A stretch of DNA of 64,000 nt from Rhynchopus sp. YZ270_cl-10 (GCA_964035575.1 OZ037861.1:806001-870000); one strand, 5' to 3'; counted from the first letter of the stretch, positions 19,994-30,419 are shown. Notes: generated by a model from the sequence alone, not told the origin. Translations and numbers: made by a program.

Positions 19994-20489
19994 CCATCTG
20001 TGGGCACCTAAAACGCCCTTATCTGCCCAAGAAATGAATATTTTTCCTTAGCGTTCTTATAGCCGTCATTTTTCAGTTTTTTTTTCGCAAAGGGGGGAAA
20101 AAAAATTAACCCAAAATAGTGGGTCCTTGGGCGACCAAAAATCCAAAAAAACGCAAAATTTTGGTGTTTTGACCTTCAGAAGCACCCAAAACGTACTTTT
20201 GTGTACAAAAACACGCATATTCCACATTTCCTTCCGCAATTCTTTTTACAAGTACTGGGCGATTTTTGACCTGACAAAATTTTGTTTTATTGCCCAAAAT
20301 CGGGCGTGGTAGGTCATAAAATGGCCCAAAGAATCCAAAGAAAACCTCAGAAATAGATGCTCGCGAAAAAGTTTCGCAAGTCAAAATTCAGCCACAATAC
20401 GGTCAGTTTGTGCATACCCTGTGGCTGTAGTGGCTAGAGAACACGCATGCAGACCTGTTCCTTGCAATTTCCAGTGTTGTGTTTATCAA
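19994..20489. other. Spacer, nothing recognised
   Basis: AT-rich sequence with A and T runs and CCCAAAA/TTTTGGG stretches. No gene or matched repeat. Confidence 0.4.
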
Positions 20490-21311
20490 TGCAGGGGGAA
20501 AACCCTGGGGGGGAGGGATGTGGAAGCAACGTTAAATCAAAGGGTGGGGGGTGAGGAAAAGGAAAGTATGGCACAATAGTACGGAACGATAGCACTGAGC
20601 AGTGCACGAAAGGGGAAGATGCAGTATGAACTAGAGGAGGGAGGGGGGAAGCAAAGACAAGGGGGGTGGGGGGGAGGGAATGATCTTGCGCGACAGGTGG
20701 GTCGCAAGCGCTTCACATATCCAAAACCACATCTCGCTCGCACAAAGATCTTTGCACGACTGTGTTGTTGACTGTCGGTTTGTTTTATTGCATCTTGCTT
20801 TCCCTTTTATGAGGTGACGAAGCACAGAGAGGCTTAGGTTCATCTCAACTCTTCTCTGTGTTACCCCTTCTCTTAAACATGCAAAGCAAAGGCTTCGGTG
20901 AGGCTGCTTACCCAACCAAAGGATGTTGCAGCCATCCATCTTCTCTCATGGGTCTTGCAGCAGCACGGTGCCTCTTTGTTTCAGTCGGGTGTGCACAACA
21001 TGCACACTCATCTTTCATTCACAGTAAGTCACCCACCAAGGTGGGTACTTAGGGTGAATAAGATTTCTCACACAAGAAGAAAGAACAGAAAACAAAAACA
21101 AGATCCCACCCCCAAACCATTTCGACCTGAAACAACCCCTCCCTATGTGTTCTTGGATCACTGCAGATCGTGTGTAGCTCTGTGTCAGCAGGAGCTACAA
21201 GCAGTGTAATCGAGAACACCGTTTCTGCTTGTCAATGTGCTGTTCCTCACCCCAGACACACAGCACCCTCCAAGAAACAGAGAGAGACACAAACAAACGA
21301 AACAATATAAA
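20490..21311 (+). promoter_or_regulatory. Upstream region of UBL-LRR copy 2
   Basis: Nearly identical to 25130-25825 upstream of copy 3. It includes the GTATGGCACAATA block, the GACTGTGTTGTTGACTGTCG block, motif A (20811-20855, GAGGTGA pairing with TCATCTC), a GTAAGTCACC site at about 21025 that could be a 5' splice donor, and a CAGAGAGAGACAC acceptor-like stretch before the ATG. A leader intron from about 21025 to the ATG region is possible. Confidence 0.45.
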
Positions 21312-21590
21312 ATGGAACTGACGGTTCGTACCTTTGGCAAGAGGCAGTATACGATTGAGGTGGGTGAGGATGACACAACGGAGAAGTTGCGGGAGAAGGT
21401 GGCGTCTGCAACGGGGTTGTGCGAAGACGACTTTCACATGGAGTTTGGAGGGGAGGAAGTGGAGGACATCACGCAGCTGAGTGCTGGAGACACAGTTGTG
21501 CTGACAGAGGCGAAGGCGAAGAAGTACGAAGCCATTGCAGCACTTCACGCATTGGGTGAGAGAGACATCACAGCAGGAAGGTTGCAGGTG

Positions 21591-22192
21591 CCCGACGGCG
21601 GACCGCCCCCCATAGCACATTTTTGCGGTGCACGGGCGTACGGGATTAGTATCTTTTTTTCGAGAGAACCCAAGAGCGGCCAGGTCCTGGACAAGTACGT
21701 TGTGCTTTTAGACCTACAAACTGTCTGGGGTGGTGGGACCTCGGGGCGAAGGGTGCTTCCCGGGACCCCAATATCCTACCACAAGGAGCTCGAGTCGTGC
21801 ATGGAATGCAGGGTACTCTGAGCCGATCACTTCCACAACTCCCAGATCCCAAGACCTCCACGGGGGGCAGGCCTCCACGGCAACCCGCGACCGCCGACAC
21901 CTTAGCTCCGTACTGCCTCTGTCTGTAACCTGCCGGTCCCCCACCTACCTACGCTTTTTGTGGTGTCTTTTTACGACGGTGGACCAAGGGGCTTTGCAGT
22001 GCAGTCAACGCCGACGGAGCGAGACTCGATTGTGACCGGGTGAAAAGGGAACCTTAGCCAGCGCTAACCAGCGGCAGTTTTGACTCAGGGAGGAGTTTCT
22101 CACCGCAGACTGGCGACACACCCCCACTTTTTCGGGGTGGCTGCATTCCTCTTCGGAACGGGGTGTTCCATCCTATTTTTAAAAACGTTTAT
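21591..22192 (+). mobile_element. Retroposon insertion 1 in UBL-LRR copy 2
   Basis: 602 bp between direct repeats AGCAGGAAGGTTGCAGGTG (21572-21590 and 22193-22211). It begins CCCGACGGCGGACCGCCCCC and ends TTTTTAAAAACGTTTAT. No terminal inverted repeats. The long exact duplication and A/T-rich tail fit target-primed insertion (SINE or short LINE-derived). It shares a GCTAACC…GCGGCAGT…CTCACCGCAG core with insertion 2. Confidence 0.75.
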
Positions 22193-22384
22193 AGCAGGAA
22201 GGTTGCAGGTGGTGACGGATGCGGAGGTGGCCACCTTGCTGCTGCAGGCAGAAGTTGCGACTGCGATTCCAGACTACTTCTTCCGACGCAGTGCAGTCAC
22301 ATCCATTGACTTCAGCAACGTATCTGTTGTGGATGTGATTGGGAACGGCTTCCTCTGTCACTGCACGTCTTTGACCGCAGTGGA

Positions 22385-22999
22385 GGGGACAAAAACGTGA
22401 GGTGGCAGCCCCCCGGCATTTTTGCCCTGGCGTCCCCGGATATAATCTCTTTTTTGAGTGAACGAAGGCCACGCGTGGGATGGTTGCATTGCACTTTTGC
22501 AAACCCGGGCACATGATACTGGAGGGTCCAAAGCAACTGGAGGAGGTGTATGCTGGGCTTTTTGTGCCCTCAGGGATTTAAGCGACCCTGCACCTACTTT
22601 ACGACCATGCAGAGCTTTTTGTTTTTCTTTTCTTTGCTTTTCTTTGCTTTTTGTAGGTGCTAACCTGCGGCAGTGGTTTGCATCAGTTGGGTGTTCCACT
22701 CACCGCAGTTTAGAGAATTAGGAGATGCCAGTCATTCGTTCCTCCCATTGGAATGACTGGTGGTTTTATTGTTGTTTATTTCTTTTGACGCTGCCAGAGT
22801 GCGGACCTTGAACTGGCTTATATACTAACCTAGGCCACCAGCGGTGGTATACGGCCCCTGTTCACTTAGGTGTCGCTTCTTTGTTGGGTATAAGTCAGCA
22901 AATGGGATCAAGCCACTCTCTGGCACACCGTGGTGCCATCCTTCCCTTTTGCTGGTTTTTCTTTTTGCGGGGGTGGATCACGTTTTTCAAGTTTAATAT
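22385..22999 (+). mobile_element. Retroposon insertion 2 in UBL-LRR copy 2
   Basis: 615 bp between direct repeats GTCTTTGACCGCAGTGGA (22367-22384 and 23000-23017). The 5' end (GCAGCCCCCCGGCATTTTTG…ATAATCTC) resembles insertion 1 loosely. It holds the shared core GCTAACCTGCGGCAGTGG…TTCCACTCACCGCAG, a CCAGTCATTC/GAATGACTGG hairpin near 22730-22760, and ends CAAGTTTAATAT. Same family as insertion 1, but diverged. Confidence 0.7.
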
Positions 23000-23654
23000 G
23001 TCTTTGACCGCAGTGGACCTGAGTGGTTTGTCTTCACTCACCAGGATCGAGGATGGTTTCCTAGCTTCGTGTCCATCTTTGACGACAGTGAATCTCACTG
23101 GCTTGCGTGCAGTCACCTCAATTGGTGGATGGTGCCTAGCTGATTGCATAACACTGACTGCAGTTGACATGAGTGGTTTGTCTGCACTCACCAGGATTGA
23201 AGATCGTTTCCTATCTTGGTGTTCAGCGTTGGCGACAGTGAATCTCACTGGCTTACGGTCAGTCACCACAATAGGTAAACACTGCCTAGCCTCTTGCAAA
23301 GCACTGACTGCCGTTGACCTGAGTGGCTTGTCTGCACTCACCAGGATTGAGGATGATTTCCTATCTTGGTGTCCTGCGTTGACGACAGTGAATCTCACTG
23401 GCTTGCGTGCAGTCACCACAATAGGGCCCCGCTTCATGGATGAAGGGCGAGACAGTTTGTGCATGTTTCAACGCACAAACTTGAAGACTGTGCGTGGACT
23501 GGGCACGTGTAGCTACGTAGTGCTGTACCATGTGGCTTCTCATATAGCACGTCCATTAACGGCTGCTGCTGAGTTGGTGCCACTTTTGGTTATTTTTTTG
23601 CTTTTAGTGTATACTCTGGTGGCAGCCGCACGTGAGTTATGCATTAGGAGTTGA

Positions 23655-23872
23655 GACGGAGAGAAGTACACAGTCGAGGTGAGGACGATACCAACTGCGG
23701 ACATACGGCGGAAGGTGGCGTCTGCAGCAGCGTTGTGCGAAGACGGCTTTGACATGAGCTTCGGAGGAAGGTCCTATGCGATGCAACAAACAACAAACGA
23801 CGAATAGACGGAGAAGGGAGAAGCGAGATCTCGAAAACGATTTTGAAAATATCGAAATTGCATTTCACATTT
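23655..23872 (+). pseudogene. UBL relic downstream of LRR copy 2
   Basis: Same relic as at 15884 and 26788 (GAGGTGAGGACGATACCAAC to TTTCACATTTAG), with an extra early stop. Confidence 0.65.
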
Positions 23873-23943
23873 AGTCGAGACTCGAAGAAAAGGATCCCTC
23901 ATAACCACACCTTTTTTTCATTCAGCTATCTGATGCGATAGTC

Positions 23944-25107
23944 TTTTTTCCCAACCTTCCTGTATACACGCGTCAGCAACCAATACAGGTAGTGTATTGA
24001 AATGATTCTGGGGGGGGGTAAGGGGTCTAATTTTAATTTCGTCGATTTTGAGAAAATTTTTGGCCAAAAATGGGCCCCACGTATAAGGAACCGGGCTCAT
24101 ATTTCTCAAAATTTAAGTGGTCAAAAAATTGTCCAATTTTCCGAAATGACCCCACCGCTGCACGGGCGGAGCCCAAAAATGCAAATAAGCCACTTTTTCC
24201 CAACCTTCCTGTATACACGCGTCAGCAACCAATACAGGTAGTGTATTGAAATGATTCTGGGGGGGGGTAAGGGGTCTAATTTTAATTTCGTCGATTTTGA
24301 GAAAATTTTTGGCCAAAAATGGGCCCCACGGGAACCGGGCTCATATTTCTCAAAATTTAAGTGGTCAAAAAATTGTCCAATTTTCCGAAATGACCCCACC
24401 GCTGCACGGGCGGAGCCCAAAAATGCAAATAAGCCACTTTTTGGTTTCATTGAAATGATGCGGCTGACACTGAGGAATTATGGTTTACGGCGTCCCATTG
24501 AGGGGGCGAACCCTTTTTAATTTTTTGTTCTCTTGAAATGTGTAATTTCATGTTTTCGCGAAAAAAATACAAACTGATCCTACAAGGGTTGAAGGAAGGT
24601 GTGTGGAAAACAATAATAACAAGAACAACTAATTGCTAAGAAAAAAAATGGGGTGTGCTGTGGATAACTCCGCGCGATTTTCGAAACCACCATAGCATCC
24701 TGGCGATTTTCTGGAGGTGCTGATGTGACGATGCCTGGTGCGATCGACGACGTGTTGTCGTCTGTGCATTATGTGTTCCTTCCGCACTGCTCTGATGACG
24801 ACGACGATGCGTGGGAGCCTGTGGACGACTACGAGCTGGAACATGCCGAGGCCGCCCGAGCGAATGGTTATCGAGCCTGCCGAGACTACGTCCAATAACG
24901 CGATCGAGCAGATGGTGCTGGACGAAGAGGACAGCCCCACTGTTTAAAAGTTTCAGATGCAGGCATCCCAGTGGGTCCAGCGTACGAAGAGCGTTTTATC
25001 ATACCTGCAGAAGAGCAGAATGCTGGCGTGTTGTAGATTATATTTTTTTCAGAGTGGAGTTCCACAGGACACCCGGTTTTTTTTCCGATAGCAATTACTT
25101 GTTTCTT
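23944..25107 (+). mobile_element. Retroposon-like repeat R1, copy on + strand
   Basis: Matches the inverse of 48585-49480 (and its duplicate at 52544-53439) at about 95%. It begins CCCAACCTTCCTGTATACAC. The first 249 bp are present twice in tandem here (23950 and 24199). The middle (about 24731-25035) has coding-like GC content, with Asp-rich and Glu/Ala-rich stretches in two frames, and is the only part that looks like protein sequence; I cannot identify it. Compared with the uninterrupted spacer at 16180, it lies in GATAGT…CTTTTTGAT, and its 3' end is shorter than in the other copies. Confidence 0.65.
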
Positions 25108-25825
25108 TTTGATGGGGAACAGGCAGTAATGCCGAACAGGGAGGAGGGATGTGGAATCACAGTTGAAGCAAAGGGGTGGGGGAATATAAGTATGGCACAA
25201 TATTACGGAACCGCAGCACTGAGCAGTGCACGAAAGGGAAGATGCCCTTGAGTATGAACTAGAGGAGGGAGGGGGAAGCAAAGACAAGGGGGTGGGGGGG
25301 GAGGGAATGATCTTGTGCGACAGGTGGGTCGCAAGCGCTTCACATATCCAAAACCACATCTCGCTCGCACAAAGATCTTTGCACGACTGTGTTGTTGACT
25401 GTCGGTTTGTTTTATTGCATCTTGCTTTCCCTTTTATGAGGTGACGAAGCACAGAGAGGCTTAGGTTCATCTCAACTCTTCTCTGTGTTACCCCTTCTCT
25501 TAAACATGCAAAGCAAAGGCTTCGGTGAGGCTGCTTACCCAACCAAAGGATGTTGCAGCCATCCTGTCTTCTCTCATGGGTCTTGCAGCAGCACGGTGCC
25601 TCTTTGTTTCAGTCGGGTGTGCACAGCATGCACACTCATCTTTCATTCACAGTAAGTCACCCACCAAGGTGGGTACTTAGGGTGAATAAGATTTCTCACA
25701 CAAGAAGAAAGAACAGAAAACAAAAACAAGATCCCACCCCTAAACCATTTTCGACCTGCCAATATGCTATTCCTGACACACACAACACCCACTAAGAAAC
25801 AGAGAGAGACACAAACAACAATAAA
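25108..25825 (+). promoter_or_regulatory. Upstream region of UBL-LRR copy 3
   Basis: Close copy of 20505-21311, with motif A at 25438-25482, the GTAAGTCACC donor-like site at about 25651 and the AAACAGAGAGAGACAC leader. A block of about 45 bp before the ATG differs from copy 2 and matches copy 1 better, suggesting exchange between copies. Confidence 0.45.
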
Positions 25826-26755
25826 ATGGAACTGACGGTTCGTACCTTTGGCAAGAGGCAGTATACGATTGAGGTGGGTGAGGATGACACAACGGAGAAG
25901 TTGCGGGAGAAGGTGGCGTCTGCAACGGGGTTGTGCGAAGACGACTTTCACATGGAGTTTGGAGGGGAGGAAGTGGAGGACATCACGCAGCTGAGTGCTG
26001 GAGACACAGTTGTGCTGACAGAGGCGAAGGCGAAGAAGTACGAAGCCATTGCAGCACTTCACGCATTGGGTGAGAGAGACATCACAGCAGGAAGGTTGCA
26101 GGTGGTGAGGGATTCGGAGGTGGCCACCTTGCTGCTGCAGGCAGAAGTTGCGACTGCTATTCCAGACCACTTCCTCCAACACAGTGCAGTCACGTCCATT
26201 GACTTCAGCAACGTATCTGTTGTGGATGTGATTGGGAACAGATTCCTCCATCACTGCACATCTTTGACCGCGGTTGACTTGAGCGGCTTGTCTGCACTCA
26301 CCAGGATTGAGGATGGTTTCCTATCTTTGTGTTCAGCCTTGACGACAGTGAATCTCAGCAACTTACGGTCAGTCACCACAATTGGTAAATGGTGTCTAGC
26401 TTATTGCACAGCACTGACCGCAGTTGACCTGAGCGGCTTGTCTGCACTCACCAGTATTGAGAATTGTTTCCTAGCTTCGTGTCCAGCTTTGACGACAGTG
26501 AATCTCACTGGCTTGCGTGCAGTCACCACAATTGGGCCAGAGTTCATGTTTGAATGCACCAACTTGAAGACTGTGCGTGGACTGGGCACGTGTAGCTACG
26601 TAGTGCTGTACCATGTGGCTTGTCATCCAGCATGGCTTTTAATGAGAGGCGTTGCTTGGACGCCACTTTTGGTCACTTCTTTGCTTTTCGTGTATTCTGT
26701 GTACTGCGCACACAATGCAGTGAAGGGGTACCTATATGTTAGCAGCCTTGACTAA
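25826..26755 (+). CDS. UBL-LRR membrane protein, copy 3
   Basis: 309 residues. It has the same layout as copy 1: UBL (about 1-68), helical linker (ALHALGERDITAGRLQVV), six BspA-type LRRs (about 110-240) instead of about ten, the NLKTVRGLGTCSYVVLYHVA cap and a C-terminal hydrophobic segment (TPLLVTSLLFVYSVYCA) ending in the same residues as copy 1 (KGYLYVSSLD). The loss or gain of whole LRR pairs in frame points to unequal exchange between repeats. It is intact. Expected to be tail-anchored with the UBL and LRR in the cytosol; the target is not known. Confidence 0.85.
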   Translation: MELTVRTFGKRQYTIEVGEDDTTEKLREKVASATGLCEDDFHMEFGGEEVEDITQLSAGDTVVLTEAKAKKYEAIAALHALGERDITAGRLQVVRDSEVATLLLQAEVATAIPDHFLQHSAVTSIDFSNVSVVDVIGNRFLHHCTSLTAVDLSGLSALTRIEDGFLSLCSALTTVNLSNLRSVTTIGKWCLAYCTALTAVDLSGLSALTSIENCFLASCPALTTVNLTGLRAVTTIGPEFMFECTNLKTVRGLGTCSYVVLYHVACHPAWLLMRGVAWTPLLVTSLLFVYSVYCAHNAVKGYLYVSSLD

Positions 26756-26787
26756 AATCGATACAAGGTGGTATCCGCACGTGAGAT

Positions 26788-27025
26788 ATGCATTAGGAGT
26801 TGAGACGGAGAGAAGTACACAGTCGAGGTGAGGACGATACCAACTGCGGACATACGGCGGAAGGTGGCGTCTGCAGCAGCGTTGTGCGAAGACGGCTTTG
26901 ACATGAGCTTCGGAGGAAGGTCCTATGCGATGCAACAAACAACAAACGACGAATGGATGGTGAAGGGGGAGAAGCGAGATCTCGAACAAGATTTTGAAAA
27001 TATCAAAATTGCATTTCACATTTAG
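26788..27025 (+). pseudogene. UBL relic downstream of LRR copy 3
   Basis: Third copy of the short UBL relic, open for 65 codons from the ATG at 26828 but without the first UBL strands. Probably not a gene. Confidence 0.65.
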
Positions 27026-27644
27026 TCGAGACTCGAAGAAAAGGATCCCTCTTTCTGATAGGGGACAGGAGCAATCCCCCCAACAAACGACGAATAGATG
27101 GACTAGGGAGAAGCGGGGGGTTTCATTTGCAAAGCTGTGGTGATGGGGGTGGGGGACAATATTCAAAAAAGTAGCCATCCCCCCAACATTTTTTTTTTGA
27201 GACAACTGCCTTGCAAAGGTTGTAGGGAGGAAATGAAAACACATCTGAGTGTGCCCGAATTTTTGTTGAGAGCGATGTAAAACACTACAACAACTTATGG
27301 GGTGTCCCGGCGGTACCACACTAACACCCACCTACACATACTTTCATCCCATTTCACCGTATTACACCCCCGTGTACCTGTGTACTGTGTAGAAACACGG
27401 TAGAAACATGGGGAATCGGTTCTGCAGCCACGCCAGTAAAAAGTTAACACCGGTGACATGCTTCCCAGTACGCATTATAAGTGCATAGAAAAACCTGTTA
27501 AACAACGTCCCAGAGCACTCAATACACATCCCCCCCAACACACATTTATCCCCCTTCCCCAACATGAATATCTAATCCCCACTCACCCCGCCCCCTTTTT
27601 TTTGTAACCCCCAAACCCCTCTCTCTCTCTCTCTCTCTCAAAAA
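27026..27644. other. Spacer before the PDZ-like gene
   Basis: Contains a second CAACAAACGACGAATAGATG fragment of the relic region (27080-27100), a TACCTGTGTAC motif at about 27374, and a final (CT)n tract (27610-27638) directly before the ATG that looks like a splice-acceptor pyrimidine tract without a visible AG other than in the leader. Confidence 0.4.
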
Positions 27645-30134
27645 ATGTGCGGAACGCTCTGCGCAGTGATCTGGGTCATCGTAGGAATTCTTGTCTTAGC
27701 CGCAGGCTGCGTTGCGGTTTATATTTATAATCAACGGAGCAAAGCGCAGCCATCGTATGAGAGCCCACCGCCTTCTTTTAATACTCCGCTTCTGGATGGA
27801 GGGAGTGGATGGGGTCCGGAGGCGGGGGTGAAACAGACGGGGGATGCGGATGAAAGCTCACGGACTATTCCTATGGAGGGGTTCGTACCTCCTCCGGCAG
27901 TTCCGACGGATGGGATGGATAGGACCGCGAATAGGTTGTCATTACCTGCGCCACCCCCGCCGCAGATGCCCTGCTATGATCACGCCACTGCGTCCGATGC
28001 GTTGGACACCACACAACGCACCGTGGTGTCAAATGCCACATCCCTCCCACGCCCGGACCTCGCCGAAAACGAATTTTTTGTAAAACTCCGTGACACAGAC
28101 ACCCTCACGGAGGACACCCTGCTCCTCAACCCCGAGGTCTGGTTCGATTCAAATCACGCTAATCCAGAAGGGGTACATGGCGTTCACATTCGACCTACCC
28201 GTCCAGGGCTTGCTTGGAAGCATAACGTGCCATGTGGTGTACTATCTGCAATAAATGACCGTCCAGTACGCAGCGTATCCGACGTAAACACTCTCCTCAA
28301 CGATCCCTCGGTGGTGGGAAAGCATGAAACGGAGGTGCGTCTCAGGGTTCTGCCGACCTCAGAGATTGTAGGGGGGAATACTGTGTATTCATTGAGGTTG
28401 GTCTCTCCGTCACAACGATTAGGGATCGACGTAAAGGACGAAATTTTCAACCAAAATGGCTGCACCGAAATCCCTTTCCCCGAGGATAAGAAAACCCCAG
28501 AGACCTGCAGGGTTCGCCTCCTCCGATCTAAGCCGAAAGGGGTGGCGGAGAGCCACGGAATGTCCTCAGGTATTCTCCTCGCAGTGGACGGAAGAAGGGT
28601 CCACAGCAAAGCGGCGCTGGCGGATGTCCTCAAATCCCTGCAGAACGAAGGGGCCCTTTTGCTAAAATTTACCGTCGATGAAGGGAGTGAGGAGGCGATG
28701 CAGTTTTCGGACAATTTCTTTTTCCCGCAAAATCCAAATAATACTGGCAACACGACCAACTACAACACAACCACTACCACCACGACCACCAAAGACAACA
28801 AAGGGGAGGACGAAGGAGAAGAAGAAGAGGAAGACGACGGGGGGGCCTCCTCAGCGTCCTCAGACGGTCCTTGGTATGCCAATGATACATCCGCAGAGCG
28901 GCCTACCCTATACACTGCGTATGTCCACGACAATGGCCGCGCCTCGGTCGGCTTCATGGCGGCGATGGATATGGTGGTAAACCGACCGTATCTTTTCCTT
29001 GCTCCTCCAGTTGGGTCCCCGCTTGCCCGCGCTGATGTGCCGAAGGGTGCCTTCATTTACTCAATCTCTGGGTTAAAGATCGGCTCCCTCCACGAAATCC
29101 AAGAGGCCGTCTTGCAGGCACGGAATACCAAAACCAATCCGTTTCCGGTGATATACTATGTTCCGTCGACGTTGCAGCCGTTATACCGTGGTTACGATTC
29201 CTATGACGACTTTCTTCCGGAAAAGGAGGGTTCCGAAGCAACAGAAAAACAAGAAGGAAAACCACGCCGATGGGAAGACCAAGACCGTCCGCAAGCCCCC
29301 CCTCCGTACGATAAGTATGACTGTCAAAATGGGGTGTTGACCCGGCCGGAGGAGGATGGTGGTGGGGTGGTCCGGTTTTCAGCACCGCCCCCGGCTTCAC
29401 CGCACCAAAACCCTGAACACTTCGCCCTCGGCTACCAAAGCCTCCCCCGCCTCAAGCCTGAGGTCGCCGGCACTCTGTACATACCCCCAACAAAATCTCC
29501 CCCCAGCTTTGCCAACCCGCCTTCAGACCATCCTTTCCAAAGCCATCGGCCGAACCCTCTGGAGGAAAACTTTGAATTTCCAGGTCCTCCTCAATACTTT
29601 GCACGCGAAGTTTCGACACCTCCGCAACCTCAGAAAATCGAAAAAAGGGAGAAAGACGGAGAAGAAGCAGAGCAAGAGGAGGAAGAGGATAACAACATCG
29701 TACACAACTCTCTGTGGGAGCCGAAGGTGGGGATGTGGGTTGCGACGAGGCATCAGGGGTTGTCGGTGCGTTACGTCGAGGCGCAAGATGCGAGGGCAGG
29801 CATTAAAGGGAAAATCTTGAAGGTGATGGTGCAACACAAAGACAGCGTCGACACGACCTTCGTGCAGCTCTCCTTCGCAGGGAACAAAGGGGTGGCGACC
29901 TGGCGCTGGGAGGACTGCGTCTGTGTCAAACACCACACCGCGGCAGCGACCATTCTCGTCCCGCAGGCCTGCGCAAAGTGCGACAAAACGGTGTGGCCGG
30001 GGTCTGCAACCAACTGTGTCATATGCTCCGGAAAGTTCCACGACCGCTGTGCACAGAAGCTGGTTAAAAAGGGGCGCGCCGTAGAGCAAGGGGGCATGCA
30101 GTCGCAGGCCGCTCCGTCAGAGCTGCTGTTGTGA
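27645..30134 (+). CDS. Membrane protein with PDZ-like segments and zinc finger
   Basis: 829 residues. One N-terminal membrane segment (about 5-27, VIWVIVGILVLAAGCVAVYI) is followed by KAQPSYESPPPS, giving a signal-anchor with a large soluble part. Three segments (about 135-235, 240-345 and 410-510) have the PDZ-like pattern of a hydrophobic strand, a 'GVLSAINDRPVRSVSDVNTL'-type turn and a short helix; the assignment is tentative. An acidic Glu/Asp linker (about 380-405) and a long Pro-rich, probably disordered region (510-690) follow. The C-terminal 130 residues hold a beta-rich SH3/tudor-like stretch (GMWVATRHQGLSVRYVEAQD) and a zinc finger CAKC…CVICSGKFHDRC (C1/RING-like, about 776-803). 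A scaffold at a membrane is plausible. Start chosen as the first ATG after the (CT)n tract. Confidence 0.7.
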   Translation: MCGTLCAVIWVIVGILVLAAGCVAVYIYNQRSKAQPSYESPPPSFNTPLLDGGSGWGPEAGVKQTGDADESSRTIPMEGFVPPPAVPTDGMDRTANRLSLPAPPPPQMPCYDHATASDALDTTQRTVVSNATSLPRPDLAENEFFVKLRDTDTLTEDTLLLNPEVWFDSNHANPEGVHGVHIRPTRPGLAWKHNVPCGVLSAINDRPVRSVSDVNTLLNDPSVVGKHETEVRLRVLPTSEIVGGNTVYSLRLVSPSQRLGIDVKDEIFNQNGCTEIPFPEDKKTPETCRVRLLRSKPKGVAESHGMSSGILLAVDGRRVHSKAALADVLKSLQNEGALLLKFTVDEGSEEAMQFSDNFFFPQNPNNTGNTTNYNTTTTTTTTKDNKGEDEGEEEEEDDGGASSASSDGPWYANDTSAERPTLYTAYVHDNGRASVGFMAAMDMVVNRPYLFLAPPVGSPLARADVPKGAFIYSISGLKIGSLHEIQEAVLQARNTKTNPFPVIYYVPSTLQPLYRGYDSYDDFLPEKEGSEATEKQEGKPRRWEDQDRPQAPPPYDKYDCQNGVLTRPEEDGGGVVRFSAPPPASPHQNPEHFALGYQSLPRLKPEVAGTLYIPPTKSPPSFANPPSDHPFQSHRPNPLEENFEFPGPPQYFAREVSTPPQPQKIEKREKDGEEAEQEEEEDNNIVHNSLWEPKVGMWVATRHQGLSVRYVEAQDARAGIKGKILKVMVQHKDSVDTTFVQLSFAGNKGVATWRWEDCVCVKHHTAAATILVPQACAKCDKTVWPGSATNCVICSGKFHDRCAQKLVKKGRAVEQGGMQSQAAPSELLL

Positions 30135-30300
30135 GAGGGGAAGGGGGGAGATAGCGCAGATACGATGTGATACATCCTTCACCACCTTCAAGAAGTTATG
30201 CATAAAACCGCTGTAGAGCAAGGGGGCACCGTGCAGTCTCAGGGGGTCTCCGTCAGAGCTGCTGTTGTGAGAGGGGAAGGGGAGGTTGCGCAGATACGAT
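30135..30300 (+). repeat. Tandem duplicate of the gene's 3' end
   Basis: GTAGAGCAAGGGGGCA…GTCAGAGCTGCTGTTGTGAG (last 16 codons plus stop) and about 50 bp of trailer are repeated once at 30211-30300 with small differences. Noncoding duplicate. Confidence 0.7.
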
Positions 30301-30419
30301 GTGGCAACATCCTTCACCACCACCCACCCTACTAAGACTTTTTCCTCAAGATGCTTGAAAAATGGTGATGAAAGGGGAGCGAGAGAGTACGTTAGAGTGT
30401 GTAGCGTTGTATAGAAAAT

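Larger units (their letters stand above)
21312..23654 (+). pseudogene. UBL-LRR copy 2 with two retroposon insertions
   Basis: Coding blocks in one frame: the UBL and linker (21312-21590), the first strand-helix block (22193-22384) and the LRRs with C-terminal anchor (23000-23654). Between them are insertions of 602 and 615 bp flanked by 19- and 18-bp duplications of the coding sequence. Each insertion plus its duplication is a multiple of three (621 and 633), so the frame is kept, but the first contains an in-frame stop at 21819-21821. The C-terminal end differs from copies 1 and 3 (LVPLLVIFLLLVYTLVAAAR) but is again a single membrane segment. Unless the insertions are spliced out, the gene cannot make the full protein. 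The first insertion could be spliced exactly, because its duplication contains CAG|GTG. Confidence 0.75.
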
